Source of the DNA: Thermoplasmatota archaeon
Lineage (GTDB): Archaea > Thermoplasmatota > Thermoplasmata > Thermoplasmatales > Thermoplasmataceae
DNA length: 10,100 nucleotides
Assembly: GCA_023379345.1 (NCBI GenBank)
Contig: JAMCUV010000096.1
Span: 1 to 10,100, forward strand
Reading direction: 5' to 3'
Part shown: in pieces, positions 1 through 6,455 of the stretch
How the letters are laid out: every line of letters starts with the position of its first letter
Numbering within the stretch: position 1 is the stretch's first letter
Translations under genes and position numbers: made by a program
The notes under the pieces: model-generated
Databases searched by the model: none
What the model saw: only the letters and a program-made list of their open reading frames with translations
What the model was told of the DNA's origin: nothing

Positions 1-1010
1 CCGAAATTGATCTCATTCTCATCAAACTGTTTCCTGCTTCTGCTGTTTTCCCCAATCCTGATGAGGAAATCCTTCTCCTCCTCACTTCTGAGGACAGGAT
101 CCTCGAACATGTAGACATCATTCACAGGCTTCCAGTACTTCACCGGTTTCCCATCGTAAAGAAAAACGTTCACGAAATGATCAGGATCAGGTATGAGCGA
201 TGAATTCCTCCTCAGCGGTATGATGTAGCTGAGATGATGCTTCTTCAACGCCCTTATGTTGTCTGCGGAGAAGAATCCCTTGTCAGCAACAATGACGCAT
301 CTCTCAACACCTGCCATGTCAATGGTCCCTGACATGGTGGAAACATCGCCTATTGATCCGGGAAGGATCCTGATGAATGTTGGCATGGTTCTTGTGGCGG
401 AAAAGAGCATCATGACATTGATCTGGGGAAGATGCATGCCCTTTGAATTATGGCCAAGCTCAAGGAATGATACGTTCTCCGACCTGGAGAATACTGCGGT
501 TGAATCCATGAGGACATATTCACCCTTCTCCGTGAGCCTCTTCATGACCCTGACACTCTGGTCCTCAGGCAGGGATGAGAGCATCTTTGACACTGAATCC
601 GGGGACATGCTCTCATCCATCATCCTGCAGAGATAGGTCTTCTCGTACTGATAGTGTATGGACTTCATGGGCAGTGGCTGTATGTTCCTCAATATTGCAT
701 ACGATATGATGCGCTGCCACATGGTGGGATATATCTCCTTCAGTACAGGGATTATGGTCTTCTCTGCTATTCCATACAGCAGTGCAATGTTCCCGTACTC
801 ATAATCGGACCTCACCAGTCCCATGGATCGCGGCTTCACTATGCCATGGTGAGTTACAACACCCAGGTACTTTCCGGTGATCTTGTCTGCCCTCTTCTTC
901 TCCTTGTTCCATCTGCTGCTCATCTCATAGGCATAATACCGGTCACCGGAACCCCTTATCTCAACTCCCTTTGTCTTGTATTTCTTCACCCAGTCAGGGG
1001 GGGCAGTCAT
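1..1010 (-). CDS. DDE transposase, IS4/IS1634-like, N-terminal part (runs off left edge)
   Basis: Reading from the ATG at 1010 toward base 1 gives 336 uninterrupted codons with no stop, so the gene continues beyond the window. The N-terminus (residues 15-60) has the YYAYEMSSRWNKEKKR and KYLGVVTHHGIV pattern seen at the start of IS1634-type transposases. The first catalytic Asp is probably D169 in YVLMDSTAVFS and the second D243 in VIVADKGFFS. ELGHNSKGMHLPQIN (185-198) and the LPGSIGDVST segment (216-225) also fit this family. The catalytic Glu would lie past the left edge. The product would cut and paste its own element. A TATA-like box 25 bases before the ATG suggests a leaderless mRNA. The visible part is intact, so the element may be active. 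Family assignment is from memory of motif patterns; IS4-superfamily is safer than the exact subgroup. Confidence 0.85.
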   Translation of the reverse strand, partial: MTAPPDWVKKYKTKGVEIRGSGDRYYAYEMSSRWNKEKKRADKITGKYLGVVTHHGIVKPRSMGLVRSDYEYGNIALLYGIAEKTIIPVLKEIYPTMWQRIISYAILRNIQPLPMKSIHYQYEKTYLCRMMDESMSPDSVSKMLSSLPEDQSVRVMKRLTEKGEYVLMDSTAVFSRSENVSFLELGHNSKGMHLPQINVMMLFSATRTMPTFIRILPGSIGDVSTMSGTIDMAGVERCVIVADKGFFSADNIRALKKHHLSYIIPLRRNSSLIPDPDHFVNVFLYDGKPVKYWKPVNDVYMFEDPVLRSEEEKDFLIRIGENSRSRKQFDENEINF

Positions 1011-1027
1011 ATTGCATAGTATACGTA

Positions 1028-1040
1028 ATATGTATAAAGA
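1028..1040 (-). promoter_or_regulatory. TATA-like box of the transposase gene
   Basis: On the minus strand the stretch reads TCTTTATACATAT. The TTTATA core is centred near 1035, about 25 bases before the ATG at 1010. This is the normal archaeal TATA-to-transcription-start distance, so transcription would begin at or next to the start codon. No Shine-Dalgarno sequence precedes the ATG, which agrees with a leaderless transcript. Confidence 0.5.
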
Positions 1041-1051
1041 TCTATCGCATT

Positions 1052-1099
1052 AAAGTACGGATACAATCAAATAGGCATTTCACGGAGATAAAAGTACGG
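1052..1099. repeat. Direct repeat AAAGTACGG x2 in the region beyond the transposase start
   Basis: The 9-mer AAAGTACGG occurs at 1052-1060 and 1091-1099, 39 bases apart. Both copies lie in the 220-base noncoding stretch between the transposase and cyclophilin starts. This is where the right terminal repeat of the insertion sequence should be. The two copies could be subterminal transposase binding sites or chance. The other end of the element is outside the window, so an inverted repeat cannot be tested. Nothing else is recognisable in 1011-1229 apart from A/T-rich promoter-like patches near 1143-1149, 1176-1181 and 1196-1204. Confidence 0.3.
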
Positions 1100-1229
1100 G
1101 AATATGCACCTCCTATTACACAGAAAACGGGGAGTTAAGGATTAAAATATCTGTGCTTTCGCCTTACAACTGGAATTTATTCCTTGGCCGGGAAAACATA
1201 AATTAGTGATCATGGATTACAGGGCTGCT

Positions 1230-1682
1230 ATGACATCTGTTTTACTGGAAACAACCATGGGAAACGTGAAGATAGAACTCTTTGATGATATGCCGGTTAC
1301 TGCCGGGAACTTCAGGAAACTTGTGGAGAAGGGCTTTTACAATGGTGTTATTTTTCATCGTGTCATCCCCGGTTTCATGATTCAGGGAGGGGACCCCACG
1401 GGCACTGGAATGGGCGGTCCAGGATATACCATAAAGGATGAGTTCAACAAAAAATACAGCAATACAAGAGGCACGTTATCCATGGCAAATGCGGGTCCGA
1501 ACACCGGTGGCAGCCAGTTCTTCATAAACGTGGTGGACAACCGTTATCTGGACGGAAAGCACCCTGTCTTTGGCAAAGTTACGGAAGGCATGGATGTTGT
1601 TGATTCCATAAGCAATGTGAAGAGGGACAGGAATGATCGCCCGCTGTCACAGGTCGCAATAAAGACCGCAAAGGTCCTGTGA
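1230..1682 (+). CDS. Peptidyl-prolyl cis-trans isomerase, cyclophilin type
   Basis: A single-domain cytosolic cyclophilin of 150 residues, which catalyses isomerisation of Xaa-Pro bonds in folding proteins. Active-site motifs are complete: FHRVIPGFMIQGGD (42-55) supplies the catalytic Arg44 and the hydrophobic pocket residues F49, M50 and Q52. MANAGPNTGGSQFFI (85-99) and YLDGKHPVFGKV (106-117) follow. Y106 stands where human CypA has Trp121, as in many prokaryotic cyclophilins that bind cyclosporin weakly. No signal peptide is seen. The frame is open from GTG 1206, with ATG at 1212 and 1230. I chose 1230 because homologues begin with a similar M-T-x-V-L-L-E-T segment and an A/T-rich CATAAATT patch lies about 30 bases upstream. 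If the TATA-like TTTATT at 1176-1181 is used instead, 1206 or 1212 would be the leaderless start. The gene stands alone, diverges from the transposase and shows no link to the cofactor operon. Confidence 0.93.
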   Translation: MTSVLLETTMGNVKIELFDDMPVTAGNFRKLVEKGFYNGVIFHRVIPGFMIQGGDPTGTGMGGPGYTIKDEFNKKYSNTRGTLSMANAGPNTGGSQFFINVVDNRYLDGKHPVFGKVTEGMDVVDSISNVKRDRNDRPLSQVAIKTAKVL

Positions 1683-1695
1683 TCAGGGACCATCC

Positions 1696-1839
1696 TTTTT
1701 TTGCTGCAACAATACCATACGGGTCTGATCAAGTTCCGTGACATAATATTAGAAAAGTTGCTTCAATTTAGCTCCTGGAAATAATTATGCAAAGGCTTTT
1801 TTTCAAAATTCTGGCTTGGGAAAAACTGTGAATTTTTTT
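1696..1839 (+). terminator. Poly-T termination region after the cyclophilin gene
   Basis: Three runs of seven T lie downstream of the stop codon at 1682, at 1696-1702, 1797-1803 and 1833-1839. Archaeal RNA polymerase terminates at T-rich non-template stretches without needing a hairpin, so these are good candidates for ending the cyclophilin transcript before the convergent mobB end at 1873. The opposite strand has only short T runs here (for example the complement of A5 at 1821-1825), so termination of the cofactor operon is less clear. No gene is seen in 1683-1872. Confidence 0.5.
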
Positions 1840-1872
1840 CTAATTTTCATCCATATGCCAACATGACTTAAG

Positions 1873-2382
1873 TTATGATGATTTTCTGTTATTCCCCTGA
1901 TCCTCAATTAATGACGCAATTAAATTTACAAGGCCTATGCTTCCATTCATCAGGTCAAAATCATGGACTTCCTTGCCCACTTCCACCATGGCATAAACAG
2001 CAGATGATTCCTGGCCAACCTGCTTCCATTGAAGATATATGCGTACGTCAAATTCCATTGCAGATGCTTCCCGGGCGAACCCTTCCACAATGCAGACGCT
2101 GGAATGGTTCTCGGCAAGGTTCAGAAGTCCCCTGAGATCCACATACCCGCCAATGCTGATGAACGACTTCGATGGGGATCGGCCCATGGACATGACTGCA
2201 CCCCCAGCAACAGCCCGGTACGTGTCCTTTCCATCCGTATCAAACTCTGCATCATCGTGGGGGATATCCTTGATGAATGAAACACGGATGCCCCTGCCTG
2301 ACAGTGCGCCGATGATCTGTTCTGCAAGGGATGTCTTTCCGGAGCCGCTTGGCCCGGAGATCAGTATGAGGAACGAGATCAG
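1873..2382 (-). CDS. mobB: Molybdopterin-guanine dinucleotide biosynthesis protein MobB, probable CTG start
   Basis: A small P-loop GTPase (169 residues as called) that assists MobA in making the guanine dinucleotide form of the cofactor. The Walker A motif GPSGSGKT is at residues 10-17, the family motif DTDGKDTYRAVAGGA at 48-62, and VCIVEGF (96-102) matches the EGF segment of MobB. These motifs are all in one open frame, yet the first ATG is only at 2193 (residue 64), after both motifs. Between the upstream stop (2424-2422) and the P-loop the frame has no ATG, GTG or TTG. The most plausible initiator is CTG at 2382-2380, which overlaps the moeA stop as CTGA and has a G-rich AGGGGG two bases before it. 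With this start the protein has normal MobB length. It is the last gene of the operon. Identity is firm; the exact start is inferred. Confidence 0.85.
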   Translation of the reverse strand: MISFLILISGPSGSGKTSLAEQIIGALSGRGIRVSFIKDIPHDDAEFDTDGKDTYRAVAGGAVMSMGRSPSKSFISIGGYVDLRGLLNLAENHSSVCIVEGFAREASAMEFDVRIYLQWKQVGQESSAVYAMVEVGKEVHDFDLMNGSIGLVNLIASLIEDQGNNRKSS

Positions 2383-4202
2383 CGCCCCCTTGATTCCCCT
2401 GGATGAATCCGCGCTTCCGTTTCATTGATCATATTCGCTGCATCGATACGCACCAGAAGAAGGTCAGCGTATGTTATAATTGGAATCCCACCCTTGTCTT
2501 CCTGATCACCCTCTGTGAGCACAAGCTGGTATCCATTGGTGCGATTCTGGCCGTAAACCGGGACATTTTTCCTGATTGCCGAAACAACTCTCTTTTCCAT
2601 GGGGTTCTTTCCAATGATATTCTCCAGGTATTTCAGTGGAGGGCCAAGGATGCTGCTGCACTTTTCCACATATCCCTCAAGGTCATCCACGCTGGCGAGG
2701 GAGGGTGTGCCGCGAGCAGATATGCATCTTCTTCCCAGTTCGTATATCCTCACGCTTTCCGCCAAATCCCCCGGGAGTTCCGCAACCGCATCGGCAGTAT
2801 CTGGGTGCACAGCAACCTTGAGAACTATGGCATCCACATCCATGTTCAGGATCATCTCAACCGCTTCATCTGGAGAAGAATAGGCCATGCCTGTTCCCGG
2901 GAGGATTTCCCTGAGGAGCTTTGCATTGTGCCTTTCAATGGTTCCAGATATCCTGGCCACAGGAAGTGAGCAGGCCTGGCTCCATGGGTGGAAGTCCACA
3001 GGGTCTCCAGCCACCATATATTTTGTTGTTCCCGGAATAGAAATATAACCTGAGGTCCCACTGAATCTGCTTATGGAACCCGAAAGTCCCTGGACAGGAT
3101 AGATTCTTGTGGGGTTTCCATGGAGGATCCTGGATGGAATGAGATTCTGTTTTCCTATCTCCAGGTTGATCCTCCTGCCCAGGACGCCATGTATTGTGAT
3201 TATCTCATATGACAGTCCTGCCATGGCAGCTATGCCCGGAAGGAAAATGGTCCTGAGAATCATGGCAGCAGATACAGGAAAGCCTGGCAGCCCGATGATT
3301 ATCTTCTCCCCAGACCTTGCAAAAACGGTTGGAAGCCCGGGTTTGGTTAGCACTCCATGGAAAATAATCCCCGGTACCTGTTTCTCTGCCACAGCATAGA
3401 CCAGATCGGATTCACCGGCTGAACTTCCACCTGACAGGATAACAATGTCGGAATCCTTCAGGCCTGAAGACAATGTGTTTTGAATCTGATCGAGCCTGTC
3501 CTGGACAAGCCCGAGGAATCTTGCCTCTATGAAATTCATGGTGGATAGGTCTGACATAACCATGTGAGAATTTGCCTCGTATATTTTACCGGTTGAGTAT
3601 GTTTCTCCAGCTTTGATCAGTTCGTTGCCGGTTGAAATCACAGCTATCCTGAGGCGCCTGTAAACATTGATCCTGCTGATGCCCATTGATGCAAGTACGG
3701 CAATATCGTGGGGCTGTATCTCCCTGCCCTTCCACAACACCATGGAACCCTCCGCCATATCGCTTCCAGCTTCGGCAATATTCTCGCCGCGGACTGTGGC
3801 TTCTGAGATGGCGACATACCCGTCAGCCTCCGAAGTGGCCTCTACAGGCACCACGGAATCTGCCCCGGGTGGAATTATTGACCCTGTGGAGATCCTGATG
3901 CATGTCCCGCTTTCCTCCAGCACAGGTGGTTCAGTTCCAATGAAGGATTCTCCTGATATTTTAAGGCGGGAAGGTTTGTCTGAGCTGCAGCCTGCTATAT
4001 CCGCCGACCGCACGGCATATCCGTCCATGGTGGCCCTGTTGAAGGGCGGTGTGTTCATGGGGCAGAAGATATCCTCCGAGATTATCCTGCCAAGAGCCTC
4101 ATCTATGAAAACAGTCTCGGTCTCCATCACAGGCCGCATGTTGGCTTCAACAAGTTCCACTGCTTTCTGGAAAGTTACCAGATTCCTGTATACGTTTCTC
4201 AT
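2379..4202 (-). CDS. moeA: Molybdopterin molybdenumtransferase MoeA with C-terminal extension
   Basis: Inserts molybdate (or tungstate) into adenylylated molybdopterin. The MoeA core occupies residues 1-410: PPFNRATMDGYAV around 52-64, GTCIRISTG near 99-107, Asp148 in AGSDMAEG, Glu194 in STGNEL, GGSSAGESD (258-266), TKPG (286-289) and LPGFP (305-309). Most E. coli MoeA active-site positions are kept; the second Lys of KPGKP is Leu here (KPGLP). Residues 411-607 form an extra domain of about 195 residues. Many archaeal MoeA proteins carry a periplasmic-binding-protein-like domain at this place, but the match is not obvious by eye. The start is ATG 4202, which shares one base with the upstream gene's stop (TAATG) and has GGTGG about eight bases before it. 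A GTG three codons upstream (4211) is the alternative. Confidence 0.9.
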   Translation of the reverse strand: MRNVYRNLVTFQKAVELVEANMRPVMETETVFIDEALGRIISEDIFCPMNTPPFNRATMDGYAVRSADIAGCSSDKPSRLKISGESFIGTEPPVLEESGTCIRISTGSIIPPGADSVVPVEATSEADGYVAISEATVRGENIAEAGSDMAEGSMVLWKGREIQPHDIAVLASMGISRINVYRRLRIAVISTGNELIKAGETYSTGKIYEANSHMVMSDLSTMNFIEARFLGLVQDRLDQIQNTLSSGLKDSDIVILSGGSSAGESDLVYAVAEKQVPGIIFHGVLTKPGLPTVFARSGEKIIIGLPGFPVSAAMILRTIFLPGIAAMAGLSYEIITIHGVLGRRINLEIGKQNLIPSRILHGNPTRIYPVQGLSGSISRFSGTSGYISIPGTTKYMVAGDPVDFHPWSQACSLPVARISGTIERHNAKLLREILPGTGMAYSSPDEAVEMILNMDVDAIVLKVAVHPDTADAVAELPGDLAESVRIYELGRRCISARGTPSLASVDDLEGYVEKCSSILGPPLKYLENIIGKNPMEKRVVSAIRKNVPVYGQNRTNGYQLVLTEGDQEDKGGIPIITYADLLLVRIDAANMINETEARIHPGESRGR

Positions 4203-5443
4203 TATTTCCACCAGATCCTGAATTCCACCATATCCCCGGAATGGTATCCTTCAACCGAATCCGGGATGATAATTATGCCAGATGAATGAAGGAGTGAACC
4301 AAGACGCATGCCCCTGTTTCCGGATTCAGGCATAACCATGGTTCGACCGTTCATTTCCACCAGTGTCCCGGGTATCAATCTTGTATAGCCGGATCCTGTG
4401 CTGATGTCAGAAGCAATGGGCAGCCGTTGCCTGATCCTGTAGTCTGTCACGCCCATGAGTGCCTCAAGCAGCATTTCAAACATCAGGTCCGCCATGAGTA
4501 TTGATGTGGAAGGAAACCCGGAAAGGGAGAGTATGGGCCTGCCATCAAGCGAATAGAGGGAAGTTGTCCTGCCCGGCTTGGTTCTCATCCCTCCAAAAAC
4601 TTTCATTGTTCCCAGCATCTCCATGGCTTCCGGAACCTCATCCTTCCTGCCCAAGCTGCTCCCTCCAGTTATTATTGCCAGATCCCACCTATCTGAACTT
4701 TCTCCTATTTTACGGGCAATTTCCCGTGGGTCGTCATGCGCCTGGCCAATCCAGAAGGTGTTGCTTAATCCCCATGGGAAAAGTGCCATAATGGACGGTA
4801 TTCCAGAATTCTCAATGTGGTCACGTGCATCGGGGAAAAGTTCATCGCCAGTGCTTAGAACTGCAACCCTGATGGGCGAGAAGACGGTCAGCCTGCTGAT
4901 GCCGCCATCCATCATTGCAGGCAGATGCCAGGGTTTTATCATGCTGCCTGCACTGATCAGTGTTGTTCCTGCGCGAATATCTTCTCCTGCCGCAGCCACA
5001 TTTTCACCCATTCTCACGGGAGAAGTCGCCATGATTAAACCACCTGAAACAGTGACGTTCTCAGCCATCACTATGGCATCTGATCCCCGGGGAAGAATGC
5101 CGCCAGTATAGATCTCAACGCATTCGCCTTCAGAAACAGTTGAATCAAACCCCTTCCCTGCTTCCGACTTTCCAGCGATCCTGAAGTGCGACGGATCAGC
5201 CGGACTGCATCCATCCGTCTCAGCGGATTTTATTGCATACCCATCAACAAGGCTTCTGGGCTCTGCAGGAGAATTCAAGCGGGCAACAATGGTATCAGCA
5301 GCTACCATTCCTGCTGAATTCGCTGTTTCCACTTCAATCGTTGAAAGCTTCTTCCACGGGTATGCCCTAACGATGCTGGAAACTTCATCCATAGAAAACA
5401 GGCTGTTGAAACGACCCATCTTCTTTCTTACACTACTGTCCAT
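4202..5443 (-). CDS. moeA: Second, divergent MoeA-family protein
   Basis: A 413-residue protein covering the complete MoeA fold without extension. Recognisable segments are LVDGYAIKSAE (65-75), ECVEIYTGGILPRG (107-120), GENVAAAGEDIRAG (146-159), VLSTGDELF (195-203), ITGGSSLGRKDEV (258-270), RTKPG (287-291) and SGFP (308-311). Asp155 and Glu201 of the active site remain, but other hallmarks changed. The usual PPF before the DGYA loop is missing, the D-T-N segment after GDEL is absent, GEAD has become GRKD, and LPG(N/F)P has become LSGFP. It may therefore bind a different ligand (MoO4 versus WO4, or an adenylylated intermediate) or work as a partner of the other MoeA. ATG 5443 directly follows the moaB stop (TAGATG) and is preceded by GGGGAG. 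Paired moeA paralogues are common in archaea. Confidence 0.88.
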   Translation of the reverse strand: MDSSVRKKMGRFNSLFSMDEVSSIVRAYPWKKLSTIEVETANSAGMVAADTIVARLNSPAEPRSLVDGYAIKSAETDGCSPADPSHFRIAGKSEAGKGFDSTVSEGECVEIYTGGILPRGSDAIVMAENVTVSGGLIMATSPVRMGENVAAAGEDIRAGTTLISAGSMIKPWHLPAMMDGGISRLTVFSPIRVAVLSTGDELFPDARDHIENSGIPSIMALFPWGLSNTFWIGQAHDDPREIARKIGESSDRWDLAIITGGSSLGRKDEVPEAMEMLGTMKVFGGMRTKPGRTTSLYSLDGRPILSLSGFPSTSILMADLMFEMLLEALMGVTDYRIRQRLPIASDISTGSGYTRLIPGTLVEMNGRTMVMPESGNRGMRLGSLLHSSGIIIIPDSVEGYHSGDMVEFRIWWK

Positions 5444-5935
5444 CTATCTCCCCAGTTCGTGGTGGATATGATCAATCTGATCCAGTATGAGTTCGGAAAC
5501 AGCCAGCATGGAGCCGCTGGGCGATCCAGGCAGGCAGAACACCGGCTTCCGCTTCACTATGAAAGCAGTCGATCGTGACATTATTGCGGATGTCCCAATC
5601 TTCTGGAATGAGATCAACGCGAAAACATGTCCAAAACCTGTCATCTCGTAGTCCGCAATTCCACGAACCGCCTCAATGGTGACATCCCTTGAGGTGATGC
5701 CTGTGCCGCCAGTAATGATGACTGCATCCGACGTTTCAAGGCCGGAGATAACCGCTTTCTGGATGTCGCCCACATCATCATCCACGATCTGGTATCCCGA
5801 TACCCTGTGGCCCTTTTTCCCTATGGCATCCACAATCCCCCTTCCGGAATCATCAGTCTCCATGGTCCTGGTGCTGCTGCAGGTAATCACATGGAAAGAT
5901 GCAATAAATCCTGAGATTCTATGATCGTGTGGCAC
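5444..5935 (-). CDS. moaB: Molybdopterin adenylyltransferase MoaB
   Basis: Activates molybdopterin with ATP to adenylyl-molybdopterin, the substrate for MoeA. In archaea this step is done by MoaB (MogA in E. coli). The 163-residue protein shows the full MoCF-binding fold: TDDSGRGI (27-34), the nucleotide-binding GGTGITSRDVT (76-86), GFGHVF (100-105), IMSRSTAF (118-125) and LPGSPSG (135-141). The frame is open to TTG 5956, but GTG 5935 is a better start. It has GGAG four bases upstream and gives an N-terminus of family-typical length before the first strand (FHVITCSS). With this start moaB overlaps the 3' end of moaC by 17 bases, indicating translational coupling. The next gene starts one base after its stop. 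Confidence 0.93.
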   Translation of the reverse strand: MPHDHRISGFIASFHVITCSSTRTMETDDSGRGIVDAIGKKGHRVSGYQIVDDDVGDIQKAVISGLETSDAVIITGGTGITSRDVTIEAVRGIADYEMTGFGHVFALISFQKIGTSAIMSRSTAFIVKRKPVFCLPGSPSGSMLAVSELILDQIDHIHHELGR

Positions 5936-6356
5936 TTTTCTCCTTTTCCTCCACAATTATATCGTGGATTCTTGTATAAGGATAGTTCCCGGTCTCATCC
6001 TTCTCAACGTATTTCACCATGTCCCACACTGTTAGAAGAGCCGATGAAACGCAGCTCAGTGCATCCATTTCCACACCCGTCTTCCAGTTAGCCAGGACAG
6101 AGCATGTAACCCTGGCCCCTTCTTGGTCAAGTTCAAGTGAAAAATCAACGGATTCCAGGGGAATCTGGTGGCAGTAAGGCATGCGCATCCAGGCCTCCTT
6201 TGCGCCTGTAATGCCGGCTATCTTCGCAGCCTCCGCAACATCGCCCTTCTTGATCTTGCGGTCCCTGATTAGATCTATGGTTTCAGGCTTCAACCGGATC
6301 CTTCCGGAGGCCCTGGCGAATCTTCTCACAATTCCTTTCTCAGAAATGTTAATCAT
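5919..6356 (-). CDS. moaC: Cyclic pyranopterin monophosphate synthase MoaC
   Basis: Converts 3',8-cyclo-GTP, made by MoaA, to cyclic pyranopterin monophosphate in the cytosol. The 145-residue protein carries the family signatures: KKGDVAEAAKIAGI (36-49), K53, MPYCHQIPL (59-67), TGVEMDALSCVSSALLTV (93-110) and WDMVKYVEKD (111-120) with the catalytic pair D112 and K115. The C-terminus (EEKEKSATRS) lacks the usual K-GGKSG tail, making the protein slightly short for the family. ATG 6356 is chosen because MINISEKGIVRR aligns with the start of typical MoaC and because a TATA-like box is centred 26 bases upstream, so the mRNA would be leaderless. In-frame ATG 6380 and TTG 6410 are less likely. It is the first gene of the five-gene operon. 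MoaA is not in the window. Confidence 0.94.
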   Translation of the reverse strand: MINISEKGIVRRFARASGRIRLKPETIDLIRDRKIKKGDVAEAAKIAGITGAKEAWMRMPYCHQIPLESVDFSLELDQEGARVTCSVLANWKTGVEMDALSCVSSALLTVWDMVKYVEKDETGNYPYTRIHDIIVEEKEKSATRS

Positions 6357-6377
6357 TGCGGTTACATGGCATGACAA

Positions 6378-6402
6378 CATAAAATTTTGACCTATACAAT
6401 AA
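6378..6402. promoter_or_regulatory. Divergent promoter region of the moaC operon and mobA
   Basis: Two TATA-like elements face opposite ways within 25 bases. On the minus strand ATTTTATG (6385-6378) is centred about 26 bases before the moaC ATG at 6356. On the plus strand CTATACAATAAA (6392-6403) predicts a start site near 6424, about 30 bases before the mobA GTG at 6456. Because they nearly touch, binding of TBP at one may exclude the other, so operon and mobA transcription could compete or be co-regulated. This is read from position and base composition only. Confidence 0.45.
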
Positions 6403-6455
6403 AGCAACAACAGAGCATCAATGAAAATGTATTATTGAAGAGGTCATGCAGGAAT

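Noticed and set aside
256..1019. Plus-strand open frames of 121-126 codons at the left end
   Set aside because: They lie opposite the transposase, whose minus-strand frame is continuous for 336 codons with DDE motifs.
1680..1731. Inverted repeat TGATCAG / CTGATCA around the cyclophilin stop
   Set aside because: TGATCA is itself palindromic, the loop is about 38 bases and extension of the stem is poor. Nearby T-tracts explain termination without it.
2193..2424. A frameshift or pseudogene explanation for the missing mobB start
   Set aside because: The frame from 2382 to 1873 is fully open and every MobB motif is in place and in order. Only the start codon is unusual.
3667..4221. A 184-codon plus-strand frame opposite moeA
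   Set aside because: No family resemblance, and the minus strand has complete MoeA motifs.
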